This document shows positions 28,140 through 37,113 of a DNA stretch of 64,000 nucleotides, in pieces; position 1 is the first letter of the stretch, and each line of letters begins with the position of its first letter. Source of the DNA: Nocardia flavorosea. GTDB taxonomy: Bacteria > Actinomycetota > Actinomycetes > Mycobacteriales > Mycobacteriaceae. The translations under genes and the position numbers were made by a program. The notes beneath the pieces are model-generated. The model was not told the origin of the DNA and searched no databases. It saw only the letters and a list, made by a program, of their open reading frames with translations. The DNA lies in NCBI RefSeq assembly GCF_015477805.1, contig NZ_JADLQL010000003.1, forward strand, positions 1 through 64,000. Reading direction: 5' to 3'.

Positions 28140-29693
28140 ATGAGTGCCCCGCGTACCTCGTCGAACCGCCCATTCCGGGGCGGGCGCCGGGCGCGTCCGG
28201 CCGGGGAACCGAGTTCGCTCGCCTTACCGCCCGACCGCGCCCGCGTGCTGCTCTACGTCGCATTCCGGCCCGCAGCGTACGCCCTGGCAGTCATCGTGGT
28301 CGCCATGCTCGCGACACTGCTCACCGCGGGAAGCGACCTCACCGGTCTCAGCGGTGCCGTCGCAGCGGGCTGGCTCGCGGTACATCAGGTGCCGTTGACG
28401 ATCGGCACCACCACAGTGGGTCTGCTGCCCGTCCTGGCCACCGCGCTGGTGATGTGGGCCGCGGCCCGGGAAGTGGTCGCGGCCACCGGCTCCCAGCCCA
28501 CCCGCGCCGATATCGGCTGGTTGTTCGGGGCCGCGGCCGGTGGGCCGCTGCTCGTCACCGCCGTCTGCCTGGCCGTGACCGAAGACGCGTCGGGTTCCAT
28601 TGCGCTGCAACGCCCCAATCCGCTGGCCGCCTTCGCCTGGGTGCTGGTGCTGTATCTGGCCGCCGGGGCGGCCGGGACGGTCTTCCGGTGCCGGGAGCGG
28701 ATTTTCGACCACCTGCCCTATGACGCGCTCGCCGCCGCCTACGTGGCCGGACGGGCGGTTCTGCGGTTGTCGGCCGCCTCGGCAGTCCTGATCGTGGCCG
28801 GGCTCGTGGTGCACTGGTCACAGGTCGGCGATACCTACAGCGGCGCCGCAAGCTTCGTCGACGTGCTCGGCCTGACCTTGCTCTCGCTGGTGTACTCGCC
28901 CAACGCGGTGATCGCCGGGGTGGGCGTACTCGTCGGTCCGGGCGTGCAGTTCGGGGACGCTTCCGTCGGGGTGTTCACGGTGGTCGGCGGTCCGGTTCCG
29001 GCGGTTCCCGTGCTCGCGGCCGTACCTACCGGCCCGGCCCCGCTGTGGTGGGCCGTGCTGCTGCTCGTTCCGGCGGCGATAGGCGTCTACGCCGGGGTCG
29101 AATCGGCCCGGGTGAGCTACGACCGGCCGGGGGCGCCGTGGGCGCTGCTGGCCGCCGCCGGAATGGGAAGTGCCGCCCTCACCGCCCTCGCCGCCCTCGC
29201 TGGAGGTGAATTGGGGAATTTCGGCCGGCTGGGCGTCGAGTTGCCGATTTTCGCGCTCGCGGTGTTCGCCTGGCTGGCCGTCCCCGGGTACGCAGGTCTC
29301 CTCTACGCGCGCACTTTCCTGGTCTCGTTCCCGACCCCCCTGCTGCATCATCCCGATGCGTTGTTCGACCCGGCGGACGCCGGCTACGACGACCACGACG
29401 ACGACGATCTCCCCGGCTACCCCGGGCCCGTCGCCGCGTTGCCGGCCGGCAAGCTACCCGATCTGCCCGCGGATACCGCCACCTCCGCCGACCGCTATAC
29501 GGACCTGCTGGAACCACCCCGCGTCGAGCCGGTGGGCCCGCAACCACCGCTGGACGTCGAGGTGGTGGACGGGGAGCCGGCCGAACCGGGCTCGCGGCCG
29601 CTGTCGGACTCCGCGGATACCGAGGCCGAGATCGTGGACGCCGAGGTGGTCGAACCCGATGCGGCCGACGACGCGACCCGCGATCGGCGGTAG
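28140..29693 (+). CDS. perM: Polytopic membrane protein, DUF6350 / PerM-like
   Basis: The 517-residue protein has about nine or ten hydrophobic spans in residues ~38-405, starting with FRPAAYALAVIVVAMLATLL. An acidic, Pro-rich cytoplasmic tail of ~110 residues follows (DDHDDDDLPGYPGPV and onward). This and its place between the DUF5336 gene and purN match Rv0955 (PerM), which in M. tuberculosis supports cell division and persistence by affecting FtsB. The assignment rests on synteny and architecture, since no catalytic motif exists. Confidence 0.85.
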   Translation: MSAPRTSSNRPFRGGRRARPAGEPSSLALPPDRARVLLYVAFRPAAYALAVIVVAMLATLLTAGSDLTGLSGAVAAGWLAVHQVPLTIGTTTVGLLPVLATALVMWAAAREVVAATGSQPTRADIGWLFGAAAGGPLLVTAVCLAVTEDASGSIALQRPNPLAAFAWVLVLYLAAGAAGTVFRCRERIFDHLPYDALAAAYVAGRAVLRLSAASAVLIVAGLVVHWSQVGDTYSGAASFVDVLGLTLLSLVYSPNAVIAGVGVLVGPGVQFGDASVGVFTVVGGPVPAVPVLAAVPTGPAPLWWAVLLLVPAAIGVYAGVESARVSYDRPGAPWALLAAAGMGSAALTALAALAGGELGNFGRLGVELPIFALAVFAWLAVPGYAGLLYARTFLVSFPTPLLHHPDALFDPADAGYDDHDDDDLPGYPGPVAALPAGKLPDLPADTATSADRYTDLLEPPRVEPVGPQPPLDVEVVDGEPAEPGSRPLSDSADTEAEIVDAEVVEPDAADDATRDRR

Positions 29694-29838
29694 CCCGGTT
29701 ACCCGGCGCGTCGACGTCAGCCGACTGCCGCCGGATGGGCCGCGAACCACGTCTACTAGGCTCTATCCGTGCCCGCGGGTCCGGCCCCGCCGCCGGGTGG
29801 CGCCCGCCCACCGCCCTTCGAACTCCAGGAGTAGAGCC

Positions 29839-30486
29839 CTGACCGCCCCGGAACCCACCGATTCCATCCCGGCCGGCCTGGTCGTACTCGCCTCGGGAAC
29901 CGGCTCGCTACTGCGCGCGTTGATCGAGGCGGTCACCGATACCGCCTATCCGGCGCGGATCCGAGCCGTGGGGGTGGACCGGGAATGTGTCGCCGTGGAG
30001 CATGCCGCAGCGGCCGGTATCCCCGTGGTCCGCGTCCCGGTGGGCGATTACCCCGATCGCGGGGCCTGGGATCGCGCACTCACCGAGTCGGTTGCCGGAT
30101 ATGTGCCCGACCTGGTGGTCTGCGCGGGGTTCATGAAACTGCTCGGCCCGGCGTTCCTGGACCGGTTCGGTGGCCGGATCATCAACACCCACCCGGCGCT
30201 CCTGCCCGCGTTCCCGGGCGCGCACGGGGTGCGCGATGCGCTCGCCTACGGGGTCCGGGTCACCGGCAGCACGGTGCATCTGGTGGACGCCGGAGTGGAC
30301 ACCGGGCCGATCCTGGCGCAGGAAGCGGTGCCGGTACGTCCCGATGACGACGAGCCCACCCTGCACGAACGCATCAAAATCGTGGAGCGACGGTTACTGG
30401 TGGACGTTGTCGCCGCCGTCGCCACCCGCGGAATTGTCTCCGATGGACGAAAGGCAGTGATCCCAGATGAGCGAGTTCTCCGGTGA
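29839..30486 (+). CDS. purN: Phosphoribosylglycinamide formyltransferase 1, apparent CTG start
   Basis: PurN adds the C8 formyl group to GAR in purine synthesis using 10-formyl-THF. The sequence has [34 protein letters not shown], and the catalytic set [16 protein letters not shown] (Asn, His) plus the Asp in [10 protein letters not shown]. The frame is open far upstream but there is no ATG, GTG or TTG near the expected start. A CTG at 29839 is placed seven bases after AGGAG (29827-29831) and gives the expected 215 residues, so I take it as the start. The stop overlaps the purH GTG. Confidence 0.93.
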   Translation: MTAPEPTDSIPAGLVVLASGTGSLLRALIEAVTDTAYPARIRAVGVDRECVAVEHAAAAGIPVVRVPVGDYPDRGAWDRALTESVAGYVPDLVVCAGFMKLLGPAFLDRFGGRIINTHPALLPAFPGAHGVRDALAYGVRVTGSTVHLVDAGVDTGPILAQEAVPVRPDDDEPTLHERIKIVERRLLVDVVAAVATRGIVSDGRKAVIPDERVLR

Positions 30487-32039
30487 GTGAACGCAGGACC
30501 ATCCGCCGGGCGCTGGTGAGCGTCTACGACAAGACCGGGCTCGTGGAGCTGGCGACCGCGCTGCACGCTGCGGGAGTGGAACTGGTGTCCACCGGTTCGA
30601 CGGCAGCCCGGATCGCCGACGCCGGTGTGCCGGTGACGAAGGTCGAGGAGTTGACCGGGTTCCCGGAAACCCTGGACGGCCGGGTGAAGACCCTGCACCC
30701 GCGAGTGCATGCCGGCATTCTCGCCGACACCCGTAAACCCGAGCATCTCGCGCAGCTCGCCGAACTCGGTGTCGAAGCGTTCGAGCTGGTGGTGGTGAAC
30801 CTCTACCCGTTCAGCGAGACGGTGGCCAGTGGCGCCACCCCGGACGAATGCGTCGAGCAGATCGATATCGGCGGTCCGTCGATGGTGCGCGCCGCGGCCA
30901 AGAATCATCCGTCGGTCGCCGTGGTCGTCGACAGCGGTGACTACGACCAGGTGCGCAAGGCCGTGGCCGAGGGCGGGTTCACCCTGGCCGAACGTACCGC
31001 GCTGGCGGCCAAGGCATTTCAGCACACCGCAAGCTACGACGTGGCCGTGGCGACCTGGATGGCGCAGAACCTGGGCGCCGACGGCGATGCGGAGTTCCCG
31101 TCCTGGATCGGCGGGAGCTGGCAGCGTTCGGCGGTGCTGCGGTACGGCGAGAACCCACATCAATCGGCCGCTCTGTACACCGGCGGATCCGGGGATCGGG
31201 GCCTGGCGCAGGCGCAGCAGTTGCACGGCAAGGAGATGTCGTACAACAACTACGTCGACGCCGACGCCGCCTGGCGCGCCGCCTACGACCACGCCGAGCC
31301 GGCGGTCGCGATCATCAAACACGCCAACCCCTGCGGTATCGCGGTGGGCGCCGATATCGCCGAGGCGCATCGCAAAGCCCATGCCTGCGATCCGGTGAGC
31401 GCCTACGGTGGCGTGATCGCGGCGAACCGGGAAGTGACCGTCGAGATGGCGCAGCAGGTCGCCGATATCTTCACCGAAGTGATCGTGGCGCCGTCCTACG
31501 CCGACGGTGCGGTGGACGTTTTGCAGCGCAAGAAGAACGTGCGCATCCTGGTCTCCGAACCGCCACGGCGGGCGGGCGCGGAACTGCGCCCGATCAGCGG
31601 GGGCGCCCTGCTGCAGCAGCGCGATGTGCTCGACGCGGCCGGCGACGACCCCACCGGCTGGACCCTCGCGGCCGGCGAACCGGCGGACCCGGAAACCCTC
31701 GCCGATCTGGCGTTCGCCTGGCGCGCCTGCCGGGCGGTGAAATCCAACGCGATTCTGCTCGCCCACGACGGCGCCTCGGTCGGCGTGGGAATGGGACAGG
31801 TCAACCGGGTCGATGCGGTCGGCCTCGCGGTCCAGCGGGCCGGTGACCGGGCCAAGGGCTCCGTTGCCGCCTCGGACGCGTACTTCCCGTTCCCGGACGG
31901 TCCCGAGACGCTGATCCACGCGGGTGTGCGGGCGATCGTGCAGCCCGGCGGTTCGGTCCGGGATCAGGAGACCGTGGATGTCGCGCGGGCAGCCGGGGTC
32001 ACAATGTATTTCACCGGCGCCCGCCACTTCGCCCACTGA
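30483..32039 (+). CDS. purH: Bifunctional AICAR formyltransferase/IMP cyclohydrolase
   Basis: The 518-residue enzyme carries out the last two steps to IMP. The N-terminal cyclohydrolase half ([51 protein letters not shown]) precedes the transformylase half ([26 protein letters not shown], the [12 protein letters not shown] block and the [12 protein letters not shown] end). It starts with GTG overlapping the purN stop (GTGA), so the two are translationally coupled. Confidence 0.97.
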   Translation: MSERRTIRRALVSVYDKTGLVELATALHAAGVELVSTGSTAARIADAGVPVTKVEELTGFPETLDGRVKTLHPRVHAGILADTRKPEHLAQLAELGVEAFELVVVNLYPFSETVASGATPDECVEQIDIGGPSMVRAAAKNHPSVAVVVDSGDYDQVRKAVAEGGFTLAERTALAAKAFQHTASYDVAVATWMAQNLGADGDAEFPSWIGGSWQRSAVLRYGENPHQSAALYTGGSGDRGLAQAQQLHGKEMSYNNYVDADAAWRAAYDHAEPAVAIIKHANPCGIAVGADIAEAHRKAHACDPVSAYGGVIAANREVTVEMAQQVADIFTEVIVAPSYADGAVDVLQRKKNVRILVSEPPRRAGAELRPISGGALLQQRDVLDAAGDDPTGWTLAAGEPADPETLADLAFAWRACRAVKSNAILLAHDGASVGVGMGQVNRVDAVGLAVQRAGDRAKGSVAASDAYFPFPDGPETLIHAGVRAIVQPGGSVRDQETVDVARAAGVTMYFTGARHFAH

Positions 32040-32074
32040 GCTTGTGTTTATCTTGCGGCGCCTGCGGCGCCGCG

Positions 32075-32160
32075 GGTTTCGGTCCCTTTGGTCCCTGCTG
32101 TCAGCACTCGCGGCTGCGCCGCATCGTCTCGAGCACTGACAGCAGGGACGGGCCGAAACC
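32075..32160. repeat. 86-bp interrupted inverted repeat downstream of purH, in a gene-free interval
   Basis: Inner arms are a perfect 14-bp pair (32091-32104 and 32136-32149, gtccctgctgtcag). Outer arms ggtttcggtccc / gggccgaaacc (32075-32086, 32150-32160) pair nearly perfectly outside them. The interval 32040-32552 has no convincing gene. Further on it contains degenerate copies of a ggttgcgtttgtagttcggggcc-like unit near 32194 and 32240, also less GC-rich than the flanking genes. The structure may act as a purH terminator or be a decayed mobile element. Confidence 0.6.
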
Positions 32161-32552
32161 TTTCAGGGCCTCGTAAGGCTCTGCCCCGCCGCTGGTTGCG
32201 TTTGTAGTTCGGGGCCTCGCTGGGTTCGGGACTGCCGTGGGTTGCGCTTGTAGTTCGAGGGCCCCATCGAGGGACTCGGTGCCGTTGTTGGTCGCGTTTC
32301 GGTCTGCGTGGGCTGCAACCTTCAGGGCCTTGCTGGGTTGGGTGGCGCTTTTGCTCGCGTTGGTGTTTTCGTGGGCCGCAATTCGTTGGAAGCTTGTGAG
32401 ACTCAGCGGGGTCGCTGGTTGTGCTGGGGGATCGGGGTGGGTTCGGCGGCTGCTATCGCGTCCAGAACGTGGGCTGTGGAAGGCACGTCCCGGTGAAACA
32501 GGGACGTGCGAGAGCGTTGGTAGGAATCCTCGCGCTCGAGGCAGGGCGGACG

Positions 32553-32831
32553 TCAGAGACAGACGCTCGGACAGCTCGGTTTGCCGGACAAGGTGTTGAA
32601 CAGTTGGACGAGGAGCACGGCGGATCCGGAGGAGATCGGGCCGGCGGATCCGAAGCCACTGGGTTCGTGCAAGACCCCTGAGCCGCTGGGGGTGCCGTTC
32701 ACCGGCTGGAACGCGGGAGCGGCGGGGGCTGCCGGTTCGAGGGGGAGACCGGGAGCTGCTGTCGCCACACCGGCGATCGGGCCGAGCGTCAGTGCGGCCG
32801 CGAAAGTGCCGGAGACCAGTACACGTTTCAT
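32553..32831 (-). CDS. Small secreted protein of unknown function
   Basis: The 92-residue protein starts at an ATG preceded by AAGGGAAAACAG. It has an N-terminal signal peptide (MKRVLVSGTFAAALTLGPIA followed by GVATAA|APG). The mature part is Pro/Gly/Ser-rich and ends with two cysteines (PSCPSVCL), which could form a disulfide. No domain is recognised. It is followed by a gene-free stretch and lies 162 bp downstream of the lipoprotein gene on the same strand. Confidence 0.7.
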   Translation of the reverse strand: MKRVLVSGTFAAALTLGPIAGVATAAPGLPLEPAAPAAPAFQPVNGTPSGSGVLHEPSGFGSAGPISSGSAVLLVQLFNTLSGKPSCPSVCL

Positions 32832-32993
32832 TCTGTTTTCCCTTGTCGTTCGACCGCCGCGGCGGGTCTGGGTTTCCTACTCATAGGACGGTAGAAAACC
32901 CGCTGTCGGCGAAGAAGACGAGAATTGCTGTGCCCCTGAAATTCTGGTCATAGACGGGGCCGGCCGGGAAGGCCCGGACAGCGGTTCGCCCGG

Positions 32994-33464
32994 TCAGGCC
33001 GCGCTGAGCACCTGGCGATCGGCGAGCGGGGTGTCCAGTTGGACCTCCAGTGTGCCGAAGACGGCCATCATCACGCACATCTTGCCGGTGGCGTCGGCGC
33101 GGGTGCCGCCGCGGAGTTCCACGGTGACCGTGGTTTCGGTTTCGGTGACCGAAGCGTCCACGCCGTAGCACTCGGGGACACCGGTTTCGAAATGCACGGC
33201 GATCCGGTCGTCGCCGACCCGTGTCCAGGAGGTGATGGGGATGGGGTGGGCGCCGACGATGGTGGGGTCGGCGGTGAATATCCGGCCTGGGTCGGCGGCG
33301 GGATCCTCGGGCGGCGTGCTGGGTGGTTTGCCGGTGGCCGGGGCAGCCGAGGGGGTCGGCGGCGGACCCGGCTCCGCGCCGGTATCTCCGGTGTCACCGC
33401 AGGCTGTAACCGACAGCGCGGTGCAGATCGCCAGAGTCGCCAGGAAGCCGCGCGTTGAGACCAT
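32994..33464 (-). CDS. Putative lipoprotein of unknown function
   Basis: The 156-residue protein has a type II signal peptide with lipobox-like SVTAC (Cys22) after MVSTRGFLATLAICTAL. A Pro/Ala-rich linker and a compact ~95-residue domain follow, with two cysteines (VPECYG, GKMCVM) and strand-rich sequence (TVTVELRGG). It should be tethered to the outer face of the membrane. No named family is recognised. Confidence 0.8.
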   Translation of the reverse strand: MVSTRGFLATLAICTALSVTACGDTGDTGAEPGPPPTPSAAPATGKPPSTPPEDPAADPGRIFTADPTIVGAHPIPITSWTRVGDDRIAVHFETGVPECYGVDASVTETETTVTVELRGGTRADATGKMCVMMAVFGTLEVQLDTPLADRQVLSAA

Positions 33465-33508
33465 GGGGACGACTCTAGTGGCCGCAGGCGCGGCGGGCCC
33501 GCACAGTC

Positions 33509-33543
33509 GAATGCCCGGTACCGCCCAGCGGTACCGGGCATTC
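33509..33543 (-). terminator. Terminator of the zinc-independent ribosomal protein operon
   Basis: Perfect 15-bp arms (33509-33523 and 33529-33543) with a 5-nt loop lie 17 bp past the rpsR stop on the minus strand, before the lipoprotein gene. Confidence 0.8.
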
Positions 33544-33560
33544 GGGTAGATGTGACCGGA

Positions 33561-33815
33561 CTAGCGGCTGGTGAAGGGCAGCAGGGCCATTTCGCGGGCG
33601 TTCTTCACCGCCACCGCGACCTGTCGCTGCTGCTGCGGGGTCAGTCCGGTGACCCGGCGGCTGCGGATCTTGCCGCGATCGGAGATGAACGTGCGCAGCA
33701 GGTTCACATCCTTGTAGTCGACGGTTTCGATACCCGCGGCGATGAGTGGATTCTTCTTCGGCCGGCGGGCCTGTTCGGCGCGTGCCTTCTTCGACGGGCC
33801 TCGTTTGACTGCCAT
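33561..33815 (-). CDS. rpsR: 30S ribosomal protein S18, zinc-independent paralogue
   Basis: The 84-residue protein has the S18 core [40 protein letters not shown] and [19 protein letters not shown]. It has no cysteine, so it is the C-minus form that replaces the zinc-binding S18 when zinc is scarce. TAGGAG precedes the start. It is the last gene of rpmB-rpmG-rpsN-rpsR. Confidence 0.95.
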   Translation of the reverse strand: MAVKRGPSKKARAEQARRPKKNPLIAAGIETVDYKDVNLLRTFISDRGKIRSRRVTGLTPQQQRQVAVAVKNAREMALLPFTSR

Positions 33816-33848
33816 TTGACCGGCTCCTAACTCACGAGAACAGTGGGT

Positions 33849-34154
33849 TTACCAGCTCGATTTGTGCACACCGGGTAGTTCGCCCCGATGGGCCATCTCG
33901 CGTACACGCACCCGCGAGAGGCCGAACTTCCGGAGGTAACCGCGCGGTCGCCCGTCGGCGGTGTCCCGATTGCGCAATCGTACCGGACTGGCATCGCGCG
34001 GCAGGCGGCGCAGGGCGGCCTGTGCGGCCAGGCGTTCGTCGTCGGGGGTGGTGGGTTTGCGGATGATCTCTTTGAGTTCGGCCCGGCGCTCGGCGTAGCG
34101 CGCCACGATTTCGCGGCGCTGGTCGTTGCGGGCGATCTTCGATTTCTTGGCCAT
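33849..34154 (-). CDS. rpsN: 30S ribosomal protein S14, zinc-independent long form
   Basis: The 101-residue protein ([59 protein letters not shown]) lacks the CxxC pairs of the 61-residue zinc-binding S14. Its ATG overlaps the rpmG stop (TGATG), and the GAGGAG ribosome site lies inside the rpmG 3' end. Confidence 0.95.
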   Translation of the reverse strand: MAKKSKIARNDQRREIVARYAERRAELKEIIRKPTTPDDERLAAQAALRRLPRDASPVRLRNRDTADGRPRGYLRKFGLSRVRVREMAHRGELPGVHKSSW

Positions 34155-34324
34155 CAGCGCTCCTCGCGGAAGTCGACGTGTTTGCGGATCACCGGGTCGT
34201 ATTTCTTCAGGACCATCCGGTCTGGGTCGTTGCGGCGGTTCTTGCGGGTGATGTATGTGTACCCGGTGCCGGCGGTGGAGCGCAGTTTGACCAGCGGCCG
34301 GAGTTCGGTCGATTTCGATGCCAT
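34154..34324 (-). CDS. rpmG: 50S ribosomal protein L33, zinc-independent paralogue
   Basis: This short gene reads [20 protein letters not shown] on the minus strand and continues [20 protein letters not shown] to ...HVDFREER, 56 residues in all. No CxxC pair is present, so it is the C-minus L33. A GAGGAG-like site precedes the start. It ends one base into the rpsN start. Confidence 0.95.
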   Translation of the reverse strand: MASKSTELRPLVKLRSTAGTGYTYITRKNRRNDPDRMVLKKYDPVIRKHVDFREER

Positions 34325-34334
34325 CGTGGTCTCC

Positions 34335-34571
34335 TCAGATCCGTTCGCCGCGGGCGCGCAGTCGCGCCACCACGGCCTCGATACCGTCGCGGTCGATTGT
34401 CTTGATGCCCTTCGCCGAGAGGGTCAGGGTTATCCGGCGGTCCTCGCTGGGCAGGTAATACGTCTTGCGCTGGATATTGGGGTTCCAGCGGCGGTTGGTG
34501 CGCTTGTGGGAATGCGAGACGGCTTTGCCGAATCCTGGTTTTCGGCCGGTGACCTGGCAGTGGGCCGACAT
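34335..34571 (-). CDS. rpmB: 50S ribosomal protein L28, zinc-independent paralogue
   Basis: The 78-residue protein ([40 protein letters not shown]) keeps a single cysteine where zinc-binding L28 has CxxC (C-Q-V-T here), so it cannot form the metal site. AAGGGAG precedes the ATG. It is the first gene of the minus-strand operon, read from the Zur-like boxes. Confidence 0.95.
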   Translation of the reverse strand: MSAHCQVTGRKPGFGKAVSHSHKRTNRRWNPNIQRKTYYLPSEDRRITLTLSAKGIKTIDRDGIEAVVARLRARGERI

Positions 34572-34620
34572 AACGGCTCCCTTCGACGGAGAACGATGGC
34601 AACCGCCGCCCGGACGATGA

Positions 34621-34638
34621 TGACAATCGTTTTCGACA
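34621..34638 (-). promoter_or_regulatory. Zur (FurB) box candidate for the rpmB operon
   Basis: On the minus strand the segment reads TGTCGAAAACGATTGTCA. Aligned to the actinobacterial Zur core TGAAAACGATTTTCA it matches 13 of 15 positions. It lies 50 bp upstream of rpmB. Confidence 0.7.
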
Positions 34639-34674
34639 ACGGCGAGTCGACACTGTAGCGTGTGTCCGGTCCTA

Positions 34675-34687
34675 AATGAAAATCATT
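34675..34687 (+). promoter_or_regulatory. Zur (FurB) box candidate for the CobW/Mrf-like gene
   Basis: AATGAAAATCATT is a perfect 13-bp palindrome (AATGA-AAA-TCATT) of the Zur type, ending 15 bp before the chosen GTG at 34703. An in-frame ATG within the box (34676) is therefore unlikely to be the start. Confidence 0.7.
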
Positions 34688-34702
34688 GCCGAAAGGGTCG
34701 TG

Positions 34703-36046
34703 GTGTCCAACTCCGCACAAGCATCCGCAGGCCACCGCGATCGCCGCACTCCGGTCGTGGTGGTCGCCGGTCTGCACGGCGATCCGGCCGGCACCGCCGG
34801 TCTCGTCGCCGGTGCCCTCGGCGCGGCCGCCGGCACCGTAGTCGTTCGTCACGATCTCACCGAACTCCGGCAGGGGATAGTCCGCCGTACCGTGCACGCG
34901 GACGGGAAAACCTCCGAATCCGTGCACGAACTCGCCCACGGCTGTGTGTCGTGCACGCTGAGGGCGGATCTGCTGCCGCTGCTGTGCACACTGGCCGCGC
35001 GCTCCTCGGTGCACCGGATCGTGCTCGCCCTGGATCCCGCCTTCGAGGCCGAGGCGGTCTGTGAAGGGATCGCCGGGATTCCGGTCACCGGAATCGTCGG
35101 CCGGGTCGACGGACCGGCGGCCCGGGATGTGCGGGTGGCCGCGGTGGTGACCGCGATCGACGTCCGCACCTGGCCGGCCACCGCGACGGGTGACGCGACG
35201 CTTGAAGAGCTCGGCTGGGCCTGGGCCGACGACGACCGCACGGTGGCCCAGCTCGCCGTGGGGCAGGTCGATTTCGCCGACGCAATCGTGGTGGCGGGTG
35301 GCGCGGACGTGGACCCGGTGGAACAGGCCCGGTTGAGTGCCGTCCTTTCCCGGCTGGTCCCCTCGGCGCCGGTGCTGTGGCCCGAATCCGCCGCCGCGAT
35401 CACGCCCGCCGCGATGGACGCGCTGCTGAGCCTTGTTCCGCCGGAATCACGCCGCGGCCGCACCTTCGATGCGCATGCACCGCTACTGCGGGGGCGGCCG
35501 CCACTCGGGCCCGAACACGGGGTGGAACTGGTGGAGTTCACCGCGCGGCGGCCCTTCCACCCGGAACGGTTGCACGGAGCCCTGGACATGCTTTTCGACG
35601 GTGTGGTGACCGCGCGGGGCCGGATCTGGCTGGCGACTCAACCGGATGAGGTGGTGTGGCTGGAATCGGCCGGTGGCGGCCTGCGGATCGGTGGCGCGGG
35701 CCGGTGGCTGGCGGCCATGCCGGCGGAGGAACGTGCCACCGCGGATCCCGAACGCCTGGCCATGGCGGGCCTGCGCTGGGACGAGCGATTCGGCGACCGC
35801 GATATCTCGCTGGTGATCCTGGTGTACGACGCCGATCCGGACGAGATCCGGGAGGCGCTGCACTGGGCGCTGGTGGACGATGCCGAACTGTTGCAGGTGG
35901 AGAGGTCCCCGCAGTCGGTGGCGCGGTGGCCGGATCCGTTCGGCGAATGGCATACCGACCCCTGCGCACCGGATGAACCGAGCCCCACTGTCGCCGGTGA
36001 GGGGCGGGGGACCGAGACGGGCGAGCGCGCCCGGAAGGAGAAATGA
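34703..36046 (+). CDS. CobW/COG0523-like protein with degenerate P-loop (Mrf-like, zinc-starvation response)
   Basis: I chose the GTG at 34703, five bases after GAAAGGG, giving ~447 residues. The order follows COG0523 proteins: a first strand, then the cysteine motif [16 protein letters not shown] near residue 80, and a C-terminal CobW_C domain ([39 protein letters not shown]). At the Walker A position it reads [13 protein letters not shown], lacking GK[S/T], so normal GTP binding is doubtful. In mycobacteria a paralogue in the same zinc-independent ribosomal cluster is Mrf, which recruits the hibernation factor MPY to ribosomes. The same role is inferred here from context. A zinc chaperone is the alternative. 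Confidence 0.85.
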   Translation: MSNSAQASAGHRDRRTPVVVVAGLHGDPAGTAGLVAGALGAAAGTVVVRHDLTELRQGIVRRTVHADGKTSESVHELAHGCVSCTLRADLLPLLCTLAARSSVHRIVLALDPAFEAEAVCEGIAGIPVTGIVGRVDGPAARDVRVAAVVTAIDVRTWPATATGDATLEELGWAWADDDRTVAQLAVGQVDFADAIVVAGGADVDPVEQARLSAVLSRLVPSAPVLWPESAAAITPAAMDALLSLVPPESRRGRTFDAHAPLLRGRPPLGPEHGVELVEFTARRPFHPERLHGALDMLFDGVVTARGRIWLATQPDEVVWLESAGGGLRIGGAGRWLAAMPAEERATADPERLAMAGLRWDERFGDRDISLVILVYDADPDEIREALHWALVDDAELLQVERSPQSVARWPDPFGEWHTDPCAPDEPSPTVAGEGRGTETGERARKEK

Positions 36047-36315
36047 TGAAACCGGGAATCCACCCCGACTACCGGCCGGTCGTGTTCGAGGACGCGAGTA
36101 CCGGCAAACAGTTCCTCACCCGGTCCACGGCCACCGCGGACCGGACGGTCACCTGGTCGGACGGCAACACCTATCCGTTGCTCATCGTGGACGTCACCGC
36201 GGATTCGCATCCATTCTGGACCGGGGCCAATCGCCTGCTGGATACCCAGGGCCGGGTGGAGAAATTCGAGCGAAAGTACGGCAGGCGCGGCGCACGGACC
36301 CGGAAGGAGAGCTGA
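36046..36315 (+). CDS. rpmE2: 50S ribosomal protein L31 type B (zinc-independent)
   Basis: [20 protein letters not shown] and the following [20 protein letters not shown] are typical of type B L31, which lacks the CxxC of type A. Two ATGs overlap the CobW-like stop (36043 and 36046); the second is five bases after GGAAGGAG and is preferred, giving 89 residues. Confidence 0.95.
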   Translation: MKPGIHPDYRPVVFEDASTGKQFLTRSTATADRTVTWSDGNTYPLLIVDVTADSHPFWTGANRLLDTQGRVEKFERKYGRRGARTRKES

Positions 36316-36316
36316 G

Positions 36317-36499
36317 ATGGCGGTCCCCAAGCGGCGGATGTCGCGGTCGAATACCCGCAGCCGGCGGGCGAATTGGAAGGCGACCGCACCGGATCTGGTT
36401 CCGGTGACGGTGGGTGGCGTCGTCCACCGGGTGCCGCGGCGGTTGGTTGCGGCGGTGCGGCGCGGGTTGCTCGATCCGGGCGAATGGAAACGCCGCTGA
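36317..36499 (+). CDS. rpmF: 50S ribosomal protein L32, cysteine-free form
   Basis: The 60-residue protein ([20 protein letters not shown], then [14 protein letters not shown]) has no cysteine, unlike the zinc-ribbon L32. Its ATG is one base after the rpmE2 stop, with GGAAGGAG inside the rpmE2 3' end. It completes the set of six C-minus ribosomal proteins around the Zur boxes. Confidence 0.95.
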   Translation: MAVPKRRMSRSNTRSRRANWKATAPDLVPVTVGGVVHRVPRRLVAAVRRGLLDPGEWKRR

Positions 36500-36754
36500 T
36501 CTGTCATGCCCCCTAGATATGAATCGGCTTCCGTAACAGGGCTATCCGGCCCGTTGGTATGGGGAAAATCCGGGTTCGGGCAATCGCCCGGCTAGCGCTG
36601 GTTTGTGATCTACCTGCATTATCCGCTTGCTGAGAGATAGCCGACCGATGGACTGCTGGATACAGCCATTACAGACCCGGACGCGGCCGACGACGGAAAA
36701 ACTTGCCGGCGATGCTGATTCCGGGGACTGTTCCCGCTATCCTCGTGCGTGAGG

Positions 36755-36782
36755 GCGGGTCTCCCAGAAATGGGAGACCCGC
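36755..36782. terminator. Terminator between rpmF and the coiled-coil gene (convergent)
   Basis: Perfect 12-bp arms gcgggtctccca / tgggagacccgc close on a GAAA loop. They lie 11 bp past the stop of the convergent minus-strand gene. The 36500-36754 stretch before it shows no gene. Confidence 0.8.
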
Positions 36783-36793
36783 TCATCGCCACT

Positions 36794-37108
36794 TCAGGGG
36801 GTTTCGCGCACAGCTTCCGGTAGTTCCTTTCGGCCCGGATCGCATTCCGTTGTCAGAGCACGGGCCAGCTCGTCCACCTGCCGGATCAGCGCCAGGGTCA
36901 GCGCGGCCGGTAGCAGGAGCAGCGAAACCGGCCACGGCAACTGGGCCCGATCCGGCTCGTCGGCACGCTCCACGAGATCGGCGACGGTGGCCTCCATTTC
37001 GCTGATCTCGACCCGCAGATCCGACACTTCCGCCCGGAGCGCGCGCACCTGCGCCCACAGCTCCCGCAGCAGTGCGTCCTGCGTCCCGGCCACGAACTCC
37101 GTCTCCAC
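36794..37108 (-). CDS. Small coiled-coil membrane protein of unknown function
   Basis: The 104-residue protein has a heptad-rich N-terminal coiled coil (LLRELWAQVRALRAEVSDLR, VEISEMEATVADLVERA). One hydrophobic span follows (WPVSLLLLPAALTLALI), then a charged tail. It starts 5 bp after the MHYT gene and is the last gene of the conservon transcript, so it may be an accessory of that signalling complex. Confidence 0.7.
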   Translation of the reverse strand: METEFVAGTQDALLRELWAQVRALRAEVSDLRVEISEMEATVADLVERADEPDRAQLPWPVSLLLLPAALTLALIRQVDELARALTTECDPGRKELPEAVRETP

Positions 37109-37113
37109 CGCGA

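Noticed and set aside
32237..32599. Plus-strand 120-codon frame after purH
   Set aside because: Composition differs from real genes, no family motif, and it runs through degenerate repeats and antisense to the small secreted protein gene.
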